A DNA stretch of 64,000 nucleotides from Guadua angustifolia (GCA_036346375.1 CM070520.1:20560852-20624851); one strand, 5' to 3'; positions 24,176-37,419 are shown, counted from the stretch's first letter. Numbers and translations are program-made. The notes: generated from the letters alone by a model not told the origin.

Positions 24176-27100
24176 CTACGGTGATCGAAAGTATTCTACA
24201 ACAATAACACCGCTCTCTTGCATGCCAGAAACGGACTTAAGTCTCCTCTTAATATGCCTCGAGGACTTCATATTGTCCTTTCTATTCTTAACCTTGACTA
24301 TCACAACCGGGTTATCGCAATATACTAGGACAAACTGAATCGGCTTTTCCAAAGATCGTAGGTCGAAGAAGCTCCTTGAGCCATTCTCGCTTCCACACAC
24401 CGCCAATCTAGAGCAACTAGTTCACCTCCATGGTTGAGCTGCAGGATGATAGTCTGCTTTTTGCAGAACTTCCATGACACGGCCCCACCGCTATAGTGAA
24501 AACATATCCACTAGTAGCCTTCATCTCATCCGCCGAAGTCACTTATCCCGCTTAGAATCATCAATCCTTCTAGGATGTACCTTGATGGCCTGCAAAGAAT
24601 GGATTCCAAGCTTCATGGTACCCTTGAGATACCTATACCCTATGTAGTGCTACCCATGATCATCTCCTTGATTAGCCGTAACGGCTTAATCAAGATAACG
24701 CATATGAGATATCGTGTCTAGTAGCGCTCTGAGTAGATACATCAAGGATCCAATTACTTGTGAATACATGTGTTGATTAACACCTTCACCAAAGCAGTGC
24801 TTGCAAAGCCTCATATTCGGATCATAGGGCGGAGGCGGGTTTAGAATCCATATGCCCGGCGGGTTAGGATCTTCCACATAATGGATCGCGAGCGTGATCC
24901 CATTCGACTCCTTGATAAGCTTGATGTTAAGAATAACATCTCGCTTCTCCTAGATCCTTCATATCAAAGTTTGAGGAGAGAAATTCTTTCGACTCATTGA
25001 TAACATCTAAGTCGGTCCCCAAATGTACAATATGTCATCTACATAAAGACATAGAATGACACTCGCCCCCTCTAAACCGATAATACACGACTGCTCGCCG
25101 TGTTCACACAAAACCCAACAGATGTCAATGTGTTATCAAATTTCTCATGCCATCATTGGGGGCTTGCTTAAGACCATACAAAGACTTAATCAGCGACAAA
25201 CCTTATTCTTCGTCCCTTTACCATTAATCCATCTCGTCGCCGTGATATATATCTCCTCATCCAAATTTCTCCATTAAGAAAGCGGTCTTTACGCCCATTT
25301 GATGGACTAGGAGATTACATGCAGCGTACCCAACGCTATAAGCACACGGATAGTAGGTAATCCGCCACCGAATAGGTATCAAAGTAGTCTTCACCTCTTC
25401 TCGAGTGAAACCCTTAGCCACTAAGCGGGCCTTGTACTTTTCAATAGTACCATCGGTCTCCTCTTCTTCTTGAATATCCATTTGCAACCCAACCGGTTTG
25501 CATCCACTTGGTAGATCGACGACTTCCCACGCCCGCTAGCGATGATAGAATCTATCTCACTATTTAATCGCTTCCCTCCAAAGATTCTCGCATCGGAGAT
25601 GCTGAATGCCTCGTGAGAGGGTACGTGGCTCATCATCTACAAGATAAGTGGCAAAATCATCACCAAATGACTTTTCAGTCCTCTGCCTCTTACTCCTCCT
25701 CAACTCCAAGTCAGGAGTGGGCTCGGCCACTTCAGGAGGGATAGAGTAGTGCTCACTCGAGCTATCTGGTGTGATTATCTCATTAGATCTCATAGGAAAT
25801 ATAGACTCAAAGAATATCGTGATCACGAGACTCCATAAGGTCATTTACACTTCATTGCCTGATTTGACCACTAGAAATCTATACGCCAGGTATTAGCAAG
25901 ATATCCTAGAAAGACACAGATCTCTGACCTTAGGTCCTAGTTTCCTCTTCTTGCAGCGGGCAAGTCGACCTTAGCGAGGCAAATTTCACGCATTTAAGAT
26001 GGACATATTAAACTTTCTCCCTTCCATCCTTCATAGGAGTTACCTGCGATGCAGGCGCCACCCTATTTAGGACATAGTTAATCTGTGAGAACCGCCTCTC
26101 ACCACCATCGGACCGACATACCCAACTTTGTAACAAGGAGTTAACCAAGTCACATAATGTTTGGTTCTTTCGTTCCGCTACCCCATTAGATTGGGGAGAA
26201 TAGGAGGTGTGGTTTCATGAATGATACCACTTTCTTCATTAAGTGGGCTAAGTCCTTAGAGATGTATTCACCTCCCCTATCTGACCTTAGCCGCTTTTAT
26301 TGTCTTTTCTAGTTGGTTTTCCACTTGACTTTATAGATTTTAAAGAAATCTAGTGCTTCATCTTTACTTTTAAGCAAGTATACATAATGCAAGATCTAGT
26401 ACTATCATCTATGAGAGTAAAGAAATAGCGCTTTGCCACCTTTTAGTATAAATGCCATTCATCTCACAAAGATCGAATGGACTAGCTCAAGTGGAGAGGT
26501 GCTCATCGGCGAGTGAAAGCGGTTTTACGGGTTGCTTAGCTTGCACACACACTTCACACTTAGAACCCTTCTCATAGTTATATTCTGGAATTAAGTTCAT
26601 TTTGCTCAACCGCGCAATAGCCTCAAAATTCAAATGACATAAACGAGAATGCCATACATCATGAGTTTTATTACAAACCACATTGAAAATGGAAATATTA
26701 TTCGACATAAGACGAGAGACTAAACATGCCGCTCTATCATACCCCTTGCCAATAAAGGCACCATACTTGGTCAAAATGACCTTATTAGACTCAACACTAA
26801 TCGACGCTGTTTCTACACAAGGCGCACTCCATCGACAAGATTACGCCGCATCGTTGGCACGTCTGACAAAGACGTCGCGAAGAACTAGCGTCTTGCCTGA
26901 GGTAAGCTTCAGGCAGACCTGGCCAATCCCTCGTATCTGTGCTGCTGCTCCGTTGCCCATCAAGACGGATCCACAATTTTGACCACAAATGAAGTGAAAG
27001 AGGTTCTCACAACAGCCTATATGACGCGTTGCACTCAGACGATCCACCAATCAAATGATGAATCAGCCATAAAGGCTCTAGGTACATACCCATCGTGGAG

Positions 27101-27921
27101 CCGGGGCGCCATCGCAACGCGGCTTCGGACCTTACGGCCGCCCTACGACTGTGTCGTCCCTTGCCTTCTTTCGCGGCACCTCCGGCAAGCAGTCGACGAT
27201 GCCACAAACGAAGCGCATCAAATCCTCCTTTCTCTTCATGTTCTTTCCTTTTGCGCCGGACCGGATTCGGGGCTTCTTCTTTTCTTTCCACCACCGGCGT
27301 TGAAGGTTTTGGTGTCAACCAAGTGAGCTCGACTGGACGTGAGTGCTTGCCTCCACTAGCACCTGCTCGCTTCCTCGACATTTATAATTGCACGTTCGGA
27401 ACAGCCAGCGCCTTTATGTGTCGTTTCGAGCGGTCACAAAGTCACGCCACGAGGGCGGCAATTAGCTAAGATCACATTAACTCGAAGCTCTCGGCAAGAG
27501 ACACCATATCGTTCAGGTCTCAACGTGGAGTCAAGCTCTCAACTCGCTTCCATAATAGACCGATTCTCTGCCATCTTATAATTCAGGTAGTTCTCGGTTA
27601 TAAAGCTCTCATTCCCGTTGTCCCCTTCAGTGAACTTTTGTTCCAGGTCATCCCACACCTCCTTCGCCGTCTTGTAGTTTGAGTAAATGTCAAAAAGCCT
27701 ATTTGAGACTACGGCCAACAATCGTGCTAGGGCAGCGTGATTCGCTTCCTCCCAGCGCCTATTCTCCTCATCAGAAAGGGGAATAGGGGCAAGGGAGGAC
27801 TGCTGATCACCCAAAAGACCTTGAGGTCTATCAACCATAGCCTAGCACGTGCCTGCCAGCGTTTAAAGCTGGAGCCGTCAAAGATCTCAGGCTTGACTAC
27901 ATCACTACTACCGGAGGCCAT
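24176..27921 (-). pseudogene. Copia gag-pol polyprotein, frameshifted
   Basis: Gag begins at the ATG at 27919-27921 (MASGSSDVVKPEIFDGSSF) and continues in a second frame to 27539, with the UBN2-type segment YKTAKEVWDDLEQKF. Protease remnants are at 27050-26797, with LTSGKTLVLRDVFV at their end. The gag-pre-integrase domain is at 26774-26487, with HSRLCHLNFEAI and CEVCVQAKQ as zinc ligands. Integrase core pieces include GGEYISKDLAHL (about 26270) and SNGVAERKNQTL (about 26170). RT pieces run 25640-24700 (YKARLVAKGFTREE near 25430; YSQVIGSLMYLLRA near 24760). RNase H is at 24406-24176, with KSSRHIKRRLKSV. Each domain is recognisable, but none is joined in frame to the next. Confidence 0.85.
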
Positions 27922-27944
27922 TACACAAATTTTGGTTTCTGGAT

Positions 27945-29327
27945 TGTTGAAATAATTGCAGTATGAGCATAATGAAACAATGACTTAACCCATATATAAC
28001 TAAGCACACATTATCCATATTGCCAAGAATGTATGAGAAAATCATGATTTCTATTGAAACAAGCTTGTAAGCAAATAAACTCATGATCTGTCCACATATA
28101 AGCATGGCATCAAGTATGGACAACAAGCAGATTAAACAAAACAGATAAAGCTCATTTTTGTTTTAATGGATTTGCTCTCGATTTAAGTAATCGATGGGTT
28201 GCTCCAAAGGAGCCCTCCAACACCAATTTCAAAGCAATATATCACAAAGTTATAGAAATCGATATTAGTGAGGATAAACAATTCAAAGACTTCTTCATTA
28301 ACGATGTGTTTAACCCACTAGAAATCAACAATGGACTACAACTAGCTAACAACAAACAGACAACACCAAGATTGATTAAGCCGCATTTGTTAGATTACTA
28401 ACAACTAAGTTTCAGCTTTTAGATCGGGATACACAATGCGAATCAAGCCTCCTAATGTAAACTAAATCCAGGATAGCATGTCACTTATACAAGAGCAAAG
28501 AAACCAAGTTGACAATCTAGACAAAAGAACTAAACGATCTTTGAATTACATAGAAAAGTCACTAATAAAATGATTAATATTGCCTCGATTCACTTAATCA
28601 TCATTGAGCGTGAAGGACCAAAATCAAGGCCTCCAGATCAAGAAATACAAATTTCTAGCTCGATGGCTAGTCCTCAAATTTCTTAATCGGTTCACCGAAT
28701 CAACACCAACAGAGGGGAGTAGAGTATCCTTACACCACGGATCCGAGCCGAAGCCGAGGCAAAGCGCGAAAGGTGTCGCCATCCAAAACCAAATTTCCGA
28801 GGCTACACGCAGCCCACCGGAATGAGATTCGAGGATACGATGCCGCCACTTCTACAACGAATAAGTAGAAGCCCGAGATGCAGAGAAAGCGAAGAAGCAC
28901 ACAGCTGACCACCCTGTGGCCACCGTACTGTGTCGAAGAAAGCAACAAAGAAGACCACCACCACCGCTGCACCTCGAGCACACCGCCACGCACGAAACCA
29001 CACCGGAGAATGTATGAAACACCCAGAGCACCAAGATGATGGAGATCAAGAGGAACCAGAAAAAACCAGAGAAAAGGTTCCCATGTTTGAGAGAGAGGTG
29101 CTTCCCTTATAGCCGAGCCGGAGCAACCGGATCCCGCATGAGCCGGAGCTCGATCCTTATCCCCCGGGGCGCACGAAGGCACTCCTCTCCAAAATTTCCT
29201 CCGCCGCGGGAGGTGTTCCAAGAAGGAAACCCTTATGAGCACTTATGTCACAGCAGCAGGGACTTCTCCCTTATTCTTTTCACGTGGTGGGAATGGGCCG
29301 GCTTAAAGCCCTGGCAAAAGCCCAACA
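27945..29327 (-). repeat. 5' LTR of the copia element
   Basis: 1383 bp, pairing with 22160-23546. The minus strand enters the internal region at 27944 with ATCCAGAAACCAAAATTTG; this is not a typical tRNA-iMet site. Confidence 0.92.
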
Positions 29328-29332
29328 GTAAT

Positions 29333-29650
29333 TAGGGTTAGATCAATTTTCGTCATTATTTGTTATAGTCAACTTACAAAGGTTATAACTCTAGATCTAT
29401 AGATTTGATCGAGCTGATTCTTGTTGGGTTAGTTTTGAAATTGAATCTAGTTTCTATAGTTAAAATTTCACATCAATCCAACGGTGGGATCTTTAGAAAT
29501 TACTGTTTAAGTGAATGTGCATTAGTCTGTTTTTGTCGAATCCGAATCAGGCAATTTGAGTCCAAATTGGGGTGTTTCAAAAATCATCAAAAATTTGGCG
29601 CAATCATTCACCCCCCTCTGATTGCTAATTTAGTATATATCGATCCTACA
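29333..29650 (+). repeat. Sirevirus-like LTR, right part
   Basis: This is the continuation of the LTR that begins at 21000. Removing the copia element and one GTAAT copy joins the two halves into an LTR of about 1.48 kb. It ends CACCCCCCTCTGATTGC...CGATCCTACA at 29650, the typical Sirevirus LTR end; a similar end is seen at 54805-54848. Confidence 0.68.
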
Positions 29651-30447
29651 AAAGTCTAAATACAAAAGAAGCGAAGCCTAGAGCGAGGTGTGGATGTTAT
29701 ATGTCACTAGCCAGCAAGGCCAACACCTGGCAGCAAGGCACCCGATGCATCCCTACCACACAAGCGCCATGCTTGCAGGCATCACCATCAATGCGGGCTT
29801 AAGGGGGCTAGCCCGAGCTCCCTATGGCGTGCCCTTTAGCGAGACACGAGCAAGGGCCATAGTCAGGCGTTGGTAAGCAACGCCTTGGGAGACACCGCCA
29901 CACCCACATTTGAAGCAAAAGTCTGAGACTTGGGCCCTTACCAATAGTTGCTGCACGAATAAAGCCGGTTGCCACTTCTTGTTTCCTCACCATCAGCTAA
30001 GGGAGGAAGGAATTTAAACCCACCTCAAGGGAGAACCCAGCTAGTTGGTGGACCGGGTCCACAAGCTCACCACAACCGTAGTAACCGTGCTTGAGCTCAC
30101 CAGGTTGATGGCGGTAGACTTCAGACCTAGGTGATGGTGATGTACCTCGATCTAGAGGCGGTGGTGGTGTCCCCTTGGTTCCACCAGTGGTGCACCCTCG
30201 ATCCATGCGATGGTGATTGAGTCACCCCAGTTCAAGCAAAGGCGGTAGCGCTCCCTCCAATCTAACCAATGGCAAGGTTTCTGACTAGGCCCCTTGTAAT
30301 CGGGCCCTAGTGTCGTGGCCTTGACCCAAGATTTCAATGTGGATTCCAGTAGGGGAGGCAGCATCCCACTGCTTTGATCAAAAAAGGAGTGGGCAGGAGG
30401 GTGCCTCCCCACCTCTGGCACCAAATCTAGGCAAAAGGGGTACAAAA
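29651..30447 (-). other. Probable gypsy leader sequence, no gene
   Basis: There is no open frame of note. Next to the LTR piece at 30448 the minus strand reads TTTGGTGCCAGAGGTGGGG, a weak match to a tRNA primer site, so this may be the untranslated leader of the element that owned that LTR. Confidence 0.35.
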
Positions 30448-30890
30448 TATCGGGACCGGATTTCCAACCAACCTCAATGTATAAGCATGTTAGTTCAGAA
30501 AGCTAGTACACACAAGGAAAACAAGGATGATAACACAATCATATCATGAAGCAAATAATATTTATTAAGCAAAGAAAGTATCAGCCTTATGGCCAAATTA
30601 TTACAAATAGGCGGCCTCATGGCTTGAGTTCAATAAGAGCAGTGGAAATAAATCAACAGCAGTAGAATGAGCCAATCCATATGCCCAACAAGCAATCGAC
30701 TGGGGTACGCGTCCTAGTAGTCCAGATTGCCTTCATCATAACCATAAGCATAGAACCCGTAGTCACCTTCAGCTTAAGCGCACTCCTCTGTGGAAAGTTG
30801 GGAAGTCGCAAGGGTGAGCACAAAATGTACTCCGCAAGTCTTGGTAACATAGTGCATGATAACTATATGCGTGGCTGAACAATTGAAGGC
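30448..30890 (-). repeat. Truncated Tekay-type LTR fragment
   Basis: It begins with TCGGGACCGGATTT, matching the TCGGGACCGAATTT ends at 9963. In order it carries the same landmarks as the 16608-20198 LTR: CCTTATGG, TTCAATAAG, GCAAGTC. It breaks off shortly before the Tat LTR at about 30999. Confidence 0.55.
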
Positions 30891-30998
30891 ATTGTGGGAT
30901 ATATGCGTCCAGGTGTCTGCATGGCAGGCTAACGAGGCCCAACCGGACATGGCTGGTGTCGACGATCGGGATCGCCTGACCGCAAAAGTGAAGAGGGG

Positions 30999-32021
30999 TG
31001 TTAGTGTGTAAGGGACCCAATTCGACCTTGCTCACCGGAGGTTTGCGTTTGCGCTGCAGAGAGTCGGAGGAAGACGAGAGAGCGTGACACAACGAAGTTA
31101 TATGGTTCGAGCCCCTCGGCTGTAATAGCTCTACGCCCGGTCTTCTCCGGAGGCGAGGAATTCACTAATTATGCGTCGACAGGAGATGATTACTGTTTGA
31201 GCCTCGAGTGCTCGCTTTGTGTTTATCGGGTCTATCGCTCATGAGTCTCCCCTCTCAGATACATGCCTTGCGCAGGCCTTATATCCTTCCTAACGTTCTA
31301 GAAACAGTAGAGAGATTCCGGAGATCATGGCCTCGCACGCCTTGAAGATGACTATGAATCGCCCCGATTAAGCCGCCCACGTCGGCTTTGACTCGTGATT
31401 CTGGATCTCGTAACCGCCGAAGGCGCGGCTCGACCCGAGCTAGTCCTCTCATTTGCCGAGCCTAACGCTGTTCTCGATCATGAGGTCTTGACGCTCCCAA
31501 GCCCTAGGTCGTGAGGGAGTCCGCGAACCCGAGTGTCTTGGTCGGCGACGCCACTTAGAACTCGAGCTTGGGCCCCCCTGCTGACCGTAAGTTTGACTTT
31601 GACGAAGTTTTTCACCCTGCCACTGGGTCGAATTAGACTACTGAGAGGAAAGAAGCTATCCGGGGTGTGCCAAGTCATGCCAAATAAGGAAGTCCTGGAG
31701 ATAGCAACTGAGCCAGATTAGGTAGGATACGATTGTAATCTAAGCCGTTACCAAAACGGATAGGTGCAGAAGACGTGATCCCTACTTTGTATCCGACTAG
31801 GATTCTCTTTTGTAACCGCCCTCCTCTGCTATATAAAGGGAGGGGGCGGGTGAACATAAACATACAATCTCATCAGCAAATAGCTAGCCACATATAATTC
31901 CAGAGCACAGGACTAGGGTATTATCTCCTCCACGAGAGTCCGAACTTGTATACATCCCGTGTCTTGTGCTACCATCGAGTTTGGGTCCATGCGTTACCTC
32001 TTTTCATTATTGCCGATAACA
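30999..32021 (+). repeat. 5' LTR of the Tat element
   Basis: It starts near TGTTAGTGTGTAAGGG and ends near GATAACA. A TATA box (TATAAAG, 31832-31838) lies about 190 bp before the end. Just inside, CTTAGCGCCAAGTAGGGG (32031-32048) resembles the TGGCGCC-type primer site of Tat elements. The exact ends are uncertain by about 10 bp. Confidence 0.6.
31832..31838 (+). promoter_or_regulatory. TATA box of the Tat LTR
   Basis: TATAAAG within a GC-rich context (CTGCTATATAAAGGGAGG), suitably placed to start the genomic RNA of the element. Confidence 0.6.
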
Positions 32022-32077
32022 ACGTTTACGCTTAGCGCCAAGTAGGGGCTGCGCTAAGATCAATCTCAGCAGGCTCG

Positions 32078-33812
32078 ATGGCGATCTTCAACGAAGACAT
32101 GGATCTGAAGGTCCGACCAACCTATCTTCTTGTTCTTCCGATCCAGATGGCAAGGAGGAAAATTTTCAAGGCTTTCATGGCGTTTTCATAATCGAAGACC
32201 CTCGGACTGAGTCCCAACAGCAGAAGGATGCTGCGAATGCTGCAGAGGAAGAGCGCCGTAATCAAGAAGGCCACGCAAAGTCTCTCCAGAACAGAGGCCG
32301 CAATGTTAACGAAGAAATTTTGCGAGATGAAGATGGGGAATCGATCGGTTTTTCATACTCCCGCCAGAATATCGCCGCCTCAAAACGCCTCGACACATTG
32401 GGACCAATGCTTGGTTCCGACAGCCCGCTTAAGGCTGATCGTGGCCCAAGTCACAGCCATGGTGACAAGAAGACAATCCAACAACACCAGGGAGGAGCTG
32501 GGAGAAAGAGCACTCCTGCATTCGCGATAGTCAACTCGCGCAGTCGCCAAGAGTAATACAACTCGCAATCGGGCAGCGCGAACTTCGACGAGGAGAAGAC
32601 GCTCGGCAAAGCATCAGCCGTGATCTCTGCGTAGACAAGAACGCCAGGAGGCGAGATCGGGAGAATGAAGAACGCTGCAGGCGCAAAGATGACTACGAAC
32701 GTTTCGGCAACCGCCACGACGACCGGGACAACCATGGCTTATTATCGCCACGATAAGGGCGGCATAATGAGGACCGCCGTAAGATCACCTTCTCGACGCC
32801 TCCCATGACGTCGCAATGTTGGACCTATTGAGGGATTCGAGCCACCTCCGGCCGCCAAGTGGTGCCGCTCAAGGTTTCAACCCTAAAGGCATTACCAAGT
32901 TTGACGGAGAAAGAGATCCAGAGGCTTGGCTGCAAGTTTATTCCCTCGCGATCATGACAGCTGGGGGCGATCACAACGTGATGGCCAATTATCTACCAGT
33001 CATGCTTACCCCTTCGGCTCAAGCCTGGCTCACTGGACTTCCAGCGAATTCTATATATTCCTGGGGAGATCTTTGTGAGCAATTCATCACCAACTTCCAA
33101 GGCACTTATGAACGGCCTGGGACTCAATGGGACCTATATCAGCTTCACCAGAGAAGGAGCGAAACGCTCCGAGAGTTTATTCGGCGCTTCATGCAAAAGA
33201 AGAATACGATCAGGGATATTTCGGAAGCAGCAGTCATTGCGGCATTCCAGAAGGGTATCAACGACCCCGATCTGATTAAGAAGATGTCCCGGAAGCCGCC
33301 GACCACGGGACAAAAAGGATCACGCCGAGTCCTCCAGACAGCGTGATAGGAAGCGAAAACCTGAGGAAATAGTGGCGGCGAATCAAAGCAAGGTCACATC
33401 GCAGCGTCTGCATGATGATTATGATGCAGTAATGGAGGCAACTTGCCCTTTCCATCCCAAGGGGAAGCATGCTGCGAAGGATTGCTTCACTCTGAGGAGG
33501 TTCGCCAAGGAGTCTAGAAAGCGGCCGGCCAAGGGCGAAGCAAAAGATGAAGAAAAGAAAAGCAAGATTCCCCTGAAGATGCTGAAGGCGAGTACCAGAA
33601 GATGGAGCGCGAGCTCAACTACATATTTGGGGGCTCGGCTACTTATGAGTCCAAGCGAAAGCAAAAGTTTACCATTCGGAACGTCAACGCAGTCATGCCT
33701 GCAACTCCCCAATACCTCAGATAGTCTGAAGTCCCGATTGCCTTTGACCGCTCGGATCATCCAGATCACATACCATATCCAGGTAGATATCCTCTTGTTT
33801 TGGACCCTGTGA
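32078..33812 (+). pseudogene. Tat gag, frameshifted
   Basis: The N-terminal part starts near the ATG at 32079 and is readable with a frame change to 32556 (charged, Gln/Glu-rich). The capsid domain is well preserved at 32816-33346: FDGERDPEAWLQVY, then WLTGLPANSIYSWGDLCEQF and the TLREFIRRFMQKKN segment. A C-terminal region at 33372-33812 holds CPFHPKGKHAAKDC, which resembles the zinc-binding segment of this family. The capsid domain would assemble virus-like particles. It lies directly upstream of protease. Confidence 0.82.
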
Positions 33813-34411
33813 TTCGCAGTGTTAAACTCAAGAGGGTGCTGCTTGACGGAGGGAGTGGACTCAACGTCCTCTTTTCCAAAACCTTCGACGACATGAAGAG
33901 TCCCCGCTCGGAGCTAAAGCGAGGCTCATCACCGTTTCATGGGGTAATCCACAGACCTCCTCGGTTCGCCGGGCAATTACTCTCACGGTCACGCTCGACC
34001 GAGAGAAATTATCGGACGGAATATCTCAATTTCGAAGTGGCTGATTTCCAGACGGCATACCATGCTATCTTGGGAAGGCTAGGCCTAGCCAGATTCATGG
34101 CTGTGCCCCACTACACTTATCTCGTCTTAAAGATGCCAGGGCCGAAGGGCATTATCTCCATCCGCGGTGACGTCAAGCAGTCGTTCGTGTGCGACAGAGA
34201 AAGCTGTGAGATGGCTGAAACTCAAGAGGCGGCAGCCGATAGAGAGAAGATCCGACAGGCAGCTGCACATCAGCAAGATGAAGGAGAAGTCCCAGCCAAG
34301 AAACAAGCCAAGACAAGCATGAAGCCTGACGAGGGGACTAAGAAGGTAATCCTTGCCCCGTCCAACTCGGCTCAAACGGTTTTGATCGGGACAGGACTCA
34401 ACCCCAAATAG
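33800..34411 (+). pseudogene. Tat aspartic protease region
   Basis: LLDGGSGLNVLFSKTFDDM (about 33838-33894) is the active-site loop of the Tat-type retropepsin, where Asp-Gly-Gly replaces the usual Asp-Thr-Gly. The fold continues to AILGRLGLARFMAVPHYTYL (about 34060-34125). A charged linker (to 34411) joins to RT and ends in a stop at 34409-34411. Confidence 0.78.
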
Positions 34412-34473
34412 GAAGACGCGCTCGCACCTTTCTTCGGGCCAACCGGGACATTTTCGCGTGGAAGCCATCCGAT

Positions 34474-35297
34474 ATGCCCGGTGTCCCCAGGGAGGTGATC
34501 GAGCATTCTCTCAATGTGGATGAGAAGGTGAAGCCCATCAAGCAATGGCTCCGACAGTTTGCCCAAGACCGCCGAGAGGCCATCAGGGAAGAAATCACCA
34601 AGCTTTTAGCAGCATGCTTTATAAAAGAAGTGTATCATCCCCGACCGCTTGTGAACCCGAGCTCGTCAAGAAAAGAATAAAAGTCATGCGATATGCTGAT
34701 TATACCGATTTTAACAAAGCATGCCCGAAAGATCCATTCGGGCTGCCTCGCATTGACCAAGTGGTAGATTCAACGGCAGGCTGCGAACTCCTTAGCTTTA
34801 TGGATGCCTACTGCATCAAAACTTCGTTCATCACCCCGTTTGGGGCATTTTGTTACGTCACAATGCCGTTCGGTTTGAAAGACGTTGGTGCAACCTATCA
34901 GCGCGCAATACAGCGGTGTTTTCACACCCAAATCGGACACAACGTGGAGGCATATGTCGATGATGTCATCGTCAAGACTCGTGCGAAGGAAGACCTCATA
35001 TCCGACTTAGCCAAGACTTTTGAAAGTTTAAGGGCTTATAAGATGAAGCTCAACCCTGAAAAGTATGTCTTTGGAGTCCCTTCAGGAAAACTGCTCAGAT
35101 TCATCATGTCACAGCGGGGCATCGAGGCAAACCCAGAGAAAATCAATGCTATCCTGAAGATGAAGCCTCCGACCAGCCAGAAAGATGTCCAGAAGCTCAC
35201 AGGTTGCATGGTGGCACTCGGCAGGTTCATTTCCCACCTGGGCTCGCGGGGAATGCCCTTTTTCAAACTTTTGAAGAAGCAGGGCAATTTTCAGTGA
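34474..35297 (+). pseudogene. Tat reverse transcriptase, one frameshift
   Basis: The entry helix region IREEITKLLAACFIKEVYHP (34585-34644) is in one frame and the palm and fingers in the next (to 35297). DFNKACPKDPFGLPRIDQVV, TPFGAFCYVTMPFGLKD and the catalytic YVDD (34952-34963) are intact. The thumb/connection region ends with KLTGCMVALGRFISHLG. A TGA at 35295-35297 separates it from the connection to RNase H. Confidence 0.85.
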
Positions 35298-35369
35298 ACG
35301 GCCGAGGCACAACAAGCATTTGAAGAACTCAAGGCGTTTCGCTGCCGCCTTCCAAAGATCGTTTCACCA

Positions 35370-36437
35370 ATGCCCGATGAACTCTTCGCTTACATTGTTT
35401 GCAACGACCACGTGGTCGCGCCGCAATCGCTAGAGAGCGGGAGGAAGTGGGGCATCTCCGAAAGATCCAGTGCCGCTTTATTTCATCGGCGAGGTGTTAG
35501 AAGAATCCAAGGCAGAAATCACAGTGCGAAAGCTGCCAGACGCCGATCGCTTACCTCTCGCAAACTCAAGCATTACTTCCAAGAGCATTCAATTTCGGTG
35601 GTTACTTCTTTTCCGATTGGTGACATACTTCACAATCGGGAAGCCACTGGGAGAATTGCGAAATGGGCGGTCGAGCTTGGGGCTTTTGAAATCTCCTTCA
35701 GGCCGCGCACGGCAGTAAAATCTCAAGTGCTCGTCGACTTCATCACTGAGTGGGTGGAATTGCAGACCCCCATGACCACTGAAGATCTCGAGTATTGGAC
35801 AATGTATTTCGACGGCTCCCTCATGCTTAGCGGCGCGGGGGCTGGTGTGGTGCTCATCTCTCCGTCGAGCGAACACTTGAAATACGTTCTTCAGCTCCAT
35901 TTTCTGGCGTCAAACAATGCCGCCGAGTATGAAGCACTCATCCATGGACTCCATATCGCGATATCCCTCGGCGTCCGACGACTGACAATCCGTGGCGACT
36001 CCATGTTGGTGATCAACCAAGTGCAAAAAGACTGGTCGTGCGTTGGAGACAACATGGCTGCATATTGCCAAGAAGTGAGGAAACTCGAAGACAAGTTCAA
36101 CGGGCTGGAACTCATCCACGTGCTCCACCGCTACAATGAAGCAGTAGATGAGCATGCAAGGTTAGGCTCCAGTCGGGCAACAGTACCGGCCGACGTGTTT
36201 GTCGAAGAGCTCCATAAACCTTCCATAAGTCAACAGCAGGAGCCAAGCAAATCAGAAGAAGCACCGATTGAAGAAGAAGTCTTAGTCATCAATCCCGATT
36301 GGACAGTCCCTTTCCTAAACTACTTGTTAAAGGACGAGCTACCCGAAAACCGCGTAGAGGCAGAGCGCATCACACGCGGGAGCAAGAGCTATGTGGTGGT
36401 CGGCGAGAAGTTTCTTCCAAAGAGCCCCGAGTCCTAA
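35370..36437 (+). pseudogene. Tat RNase H domain, open for 355 codons
   Basis: This is the longest intact stretch of the element. Residues near 35800-36060 show the catalytic pattern: FDGS (Asp), AEYEAL (Glu) and GDSMLV (Asp). The first hundred codons are partly out of frame relative to the family. A second, linker-like part (from about 36190) is acidic and leads toward integrase. RNase H removes the RNA strand after first-strand synthesis. Confidence 0.82.
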
Positions 36438-36550
36438 AGCGCGATATCGGAGCAAGAAGGGAAAAACCTCCTCAGAGAAATCCACTCGGGAATTTGCGGG
36501 ATCACGTTGCATCAAGTACCCTGGTGGGCAGAGCTTATCGTCAAGGTTTC

Positions 36551-37419
36551 TGATGAGGACATCACCAACATGGATACGACCAGCGTGACCGCTGCCCCTC
36601 CTTCCTCTCCGGCTTCTCCAATGACCACCGATGCTGCTCCATCTTCGTCACAAATGATCGACGCTGCGGCAACTTCGTCGCCGAGAGGCCTTAATCCAAA
36701 AGCTCAGCTATTCAAGCCCACATCAATAGACAAGGGCCTCAAGCACACACCCCGAGAACAGCCCACGCGTCAAGGAAGGCCCATACGGAAGCCATCCAGC
36801 AGCATGCCAACTTCAAATGGGCATAACTTGGGCTCCCGGACTCCGTTTTCAACGTGCGACCACCCGTTTGAAAGCTTAGGAGATAAGCTTTCCAATGGAT
36901 CCAGCCACACTTCCAAATTCACTCCAGAATGACGGGAAAATGCGGAACAATGTCACGGGCCATAAATTCAGGGTGCTGCATCATCTCACATTTGGGCCTA
37001 TGGCCCATGTATCTTAGGGTTTTGGTGGCCACTGCTTTTGGCTGCCCTACTCCTCCGCCGCCGCTATATATGTGGCCGCCACCGCTCTTTTTTACGCTGA
37101 GGTTTTGTTGTGTTTGGTAGACCCTTTGTCGCGCCCTTCTCGTGTTCAAGTGTGTCGACTAGACCACCCGTGACGAGAAATGTAACCTCACCTTTGTATC
37201 TTTGAGATTATTGATTGAATTGCTCTCACCTTGTTCTTGCTTGTTCTCGGTTGCAGCAGGTACAAGGATCGATCGGGTCTTGATTCGGTTGATCGCCTCG
37301 CGTGGTGACGCTATGATTGCTTAGTTGTCGATCTCGTGGTTAGTAGCCGATCCATCTACTTCGCGCGCTATCAAACCGACGACGTTTCATCGAAGATCGG
37401 GCTGACCTAGTGCGCATCA
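36551..37419 (+). repeat. 5' LTR of the non-autonomous element
   Basis: 869 bp from TGATGAGGAC to GTGCGCATCA, with a TATA box (TATATAT, about 37066-37072) in a GC-rich setting. It pairs with 39644-40498 at high identity. Confidence 0.88.

Larger units (their letters stand above)
22160..29327 (-). mobile_element. Complete Ty1/copia element inserted in the Sirevirus LTR
   Basis: This 7168 bp element is on the minus strand, with LTRs at 22160-23546 (3') and 27945-29327 (5'). It is flanked by a perfect 5 bp target duplication, GTAAT (22155-22159 and 29328-29332). A polypurine tract (AAAAGGGTGGGGAT on the minus strand, 23547-23560) adjoins the 3' LTR. The order gag, protease, integrase, RT, RNase H is that of Ty1/copia. 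The first 200 bp or so of the LTRs are identical, while later parts differ in clustered small changes (see findings). The element is non-functional as read because pol is broken in many places. Confidence 0.93.
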
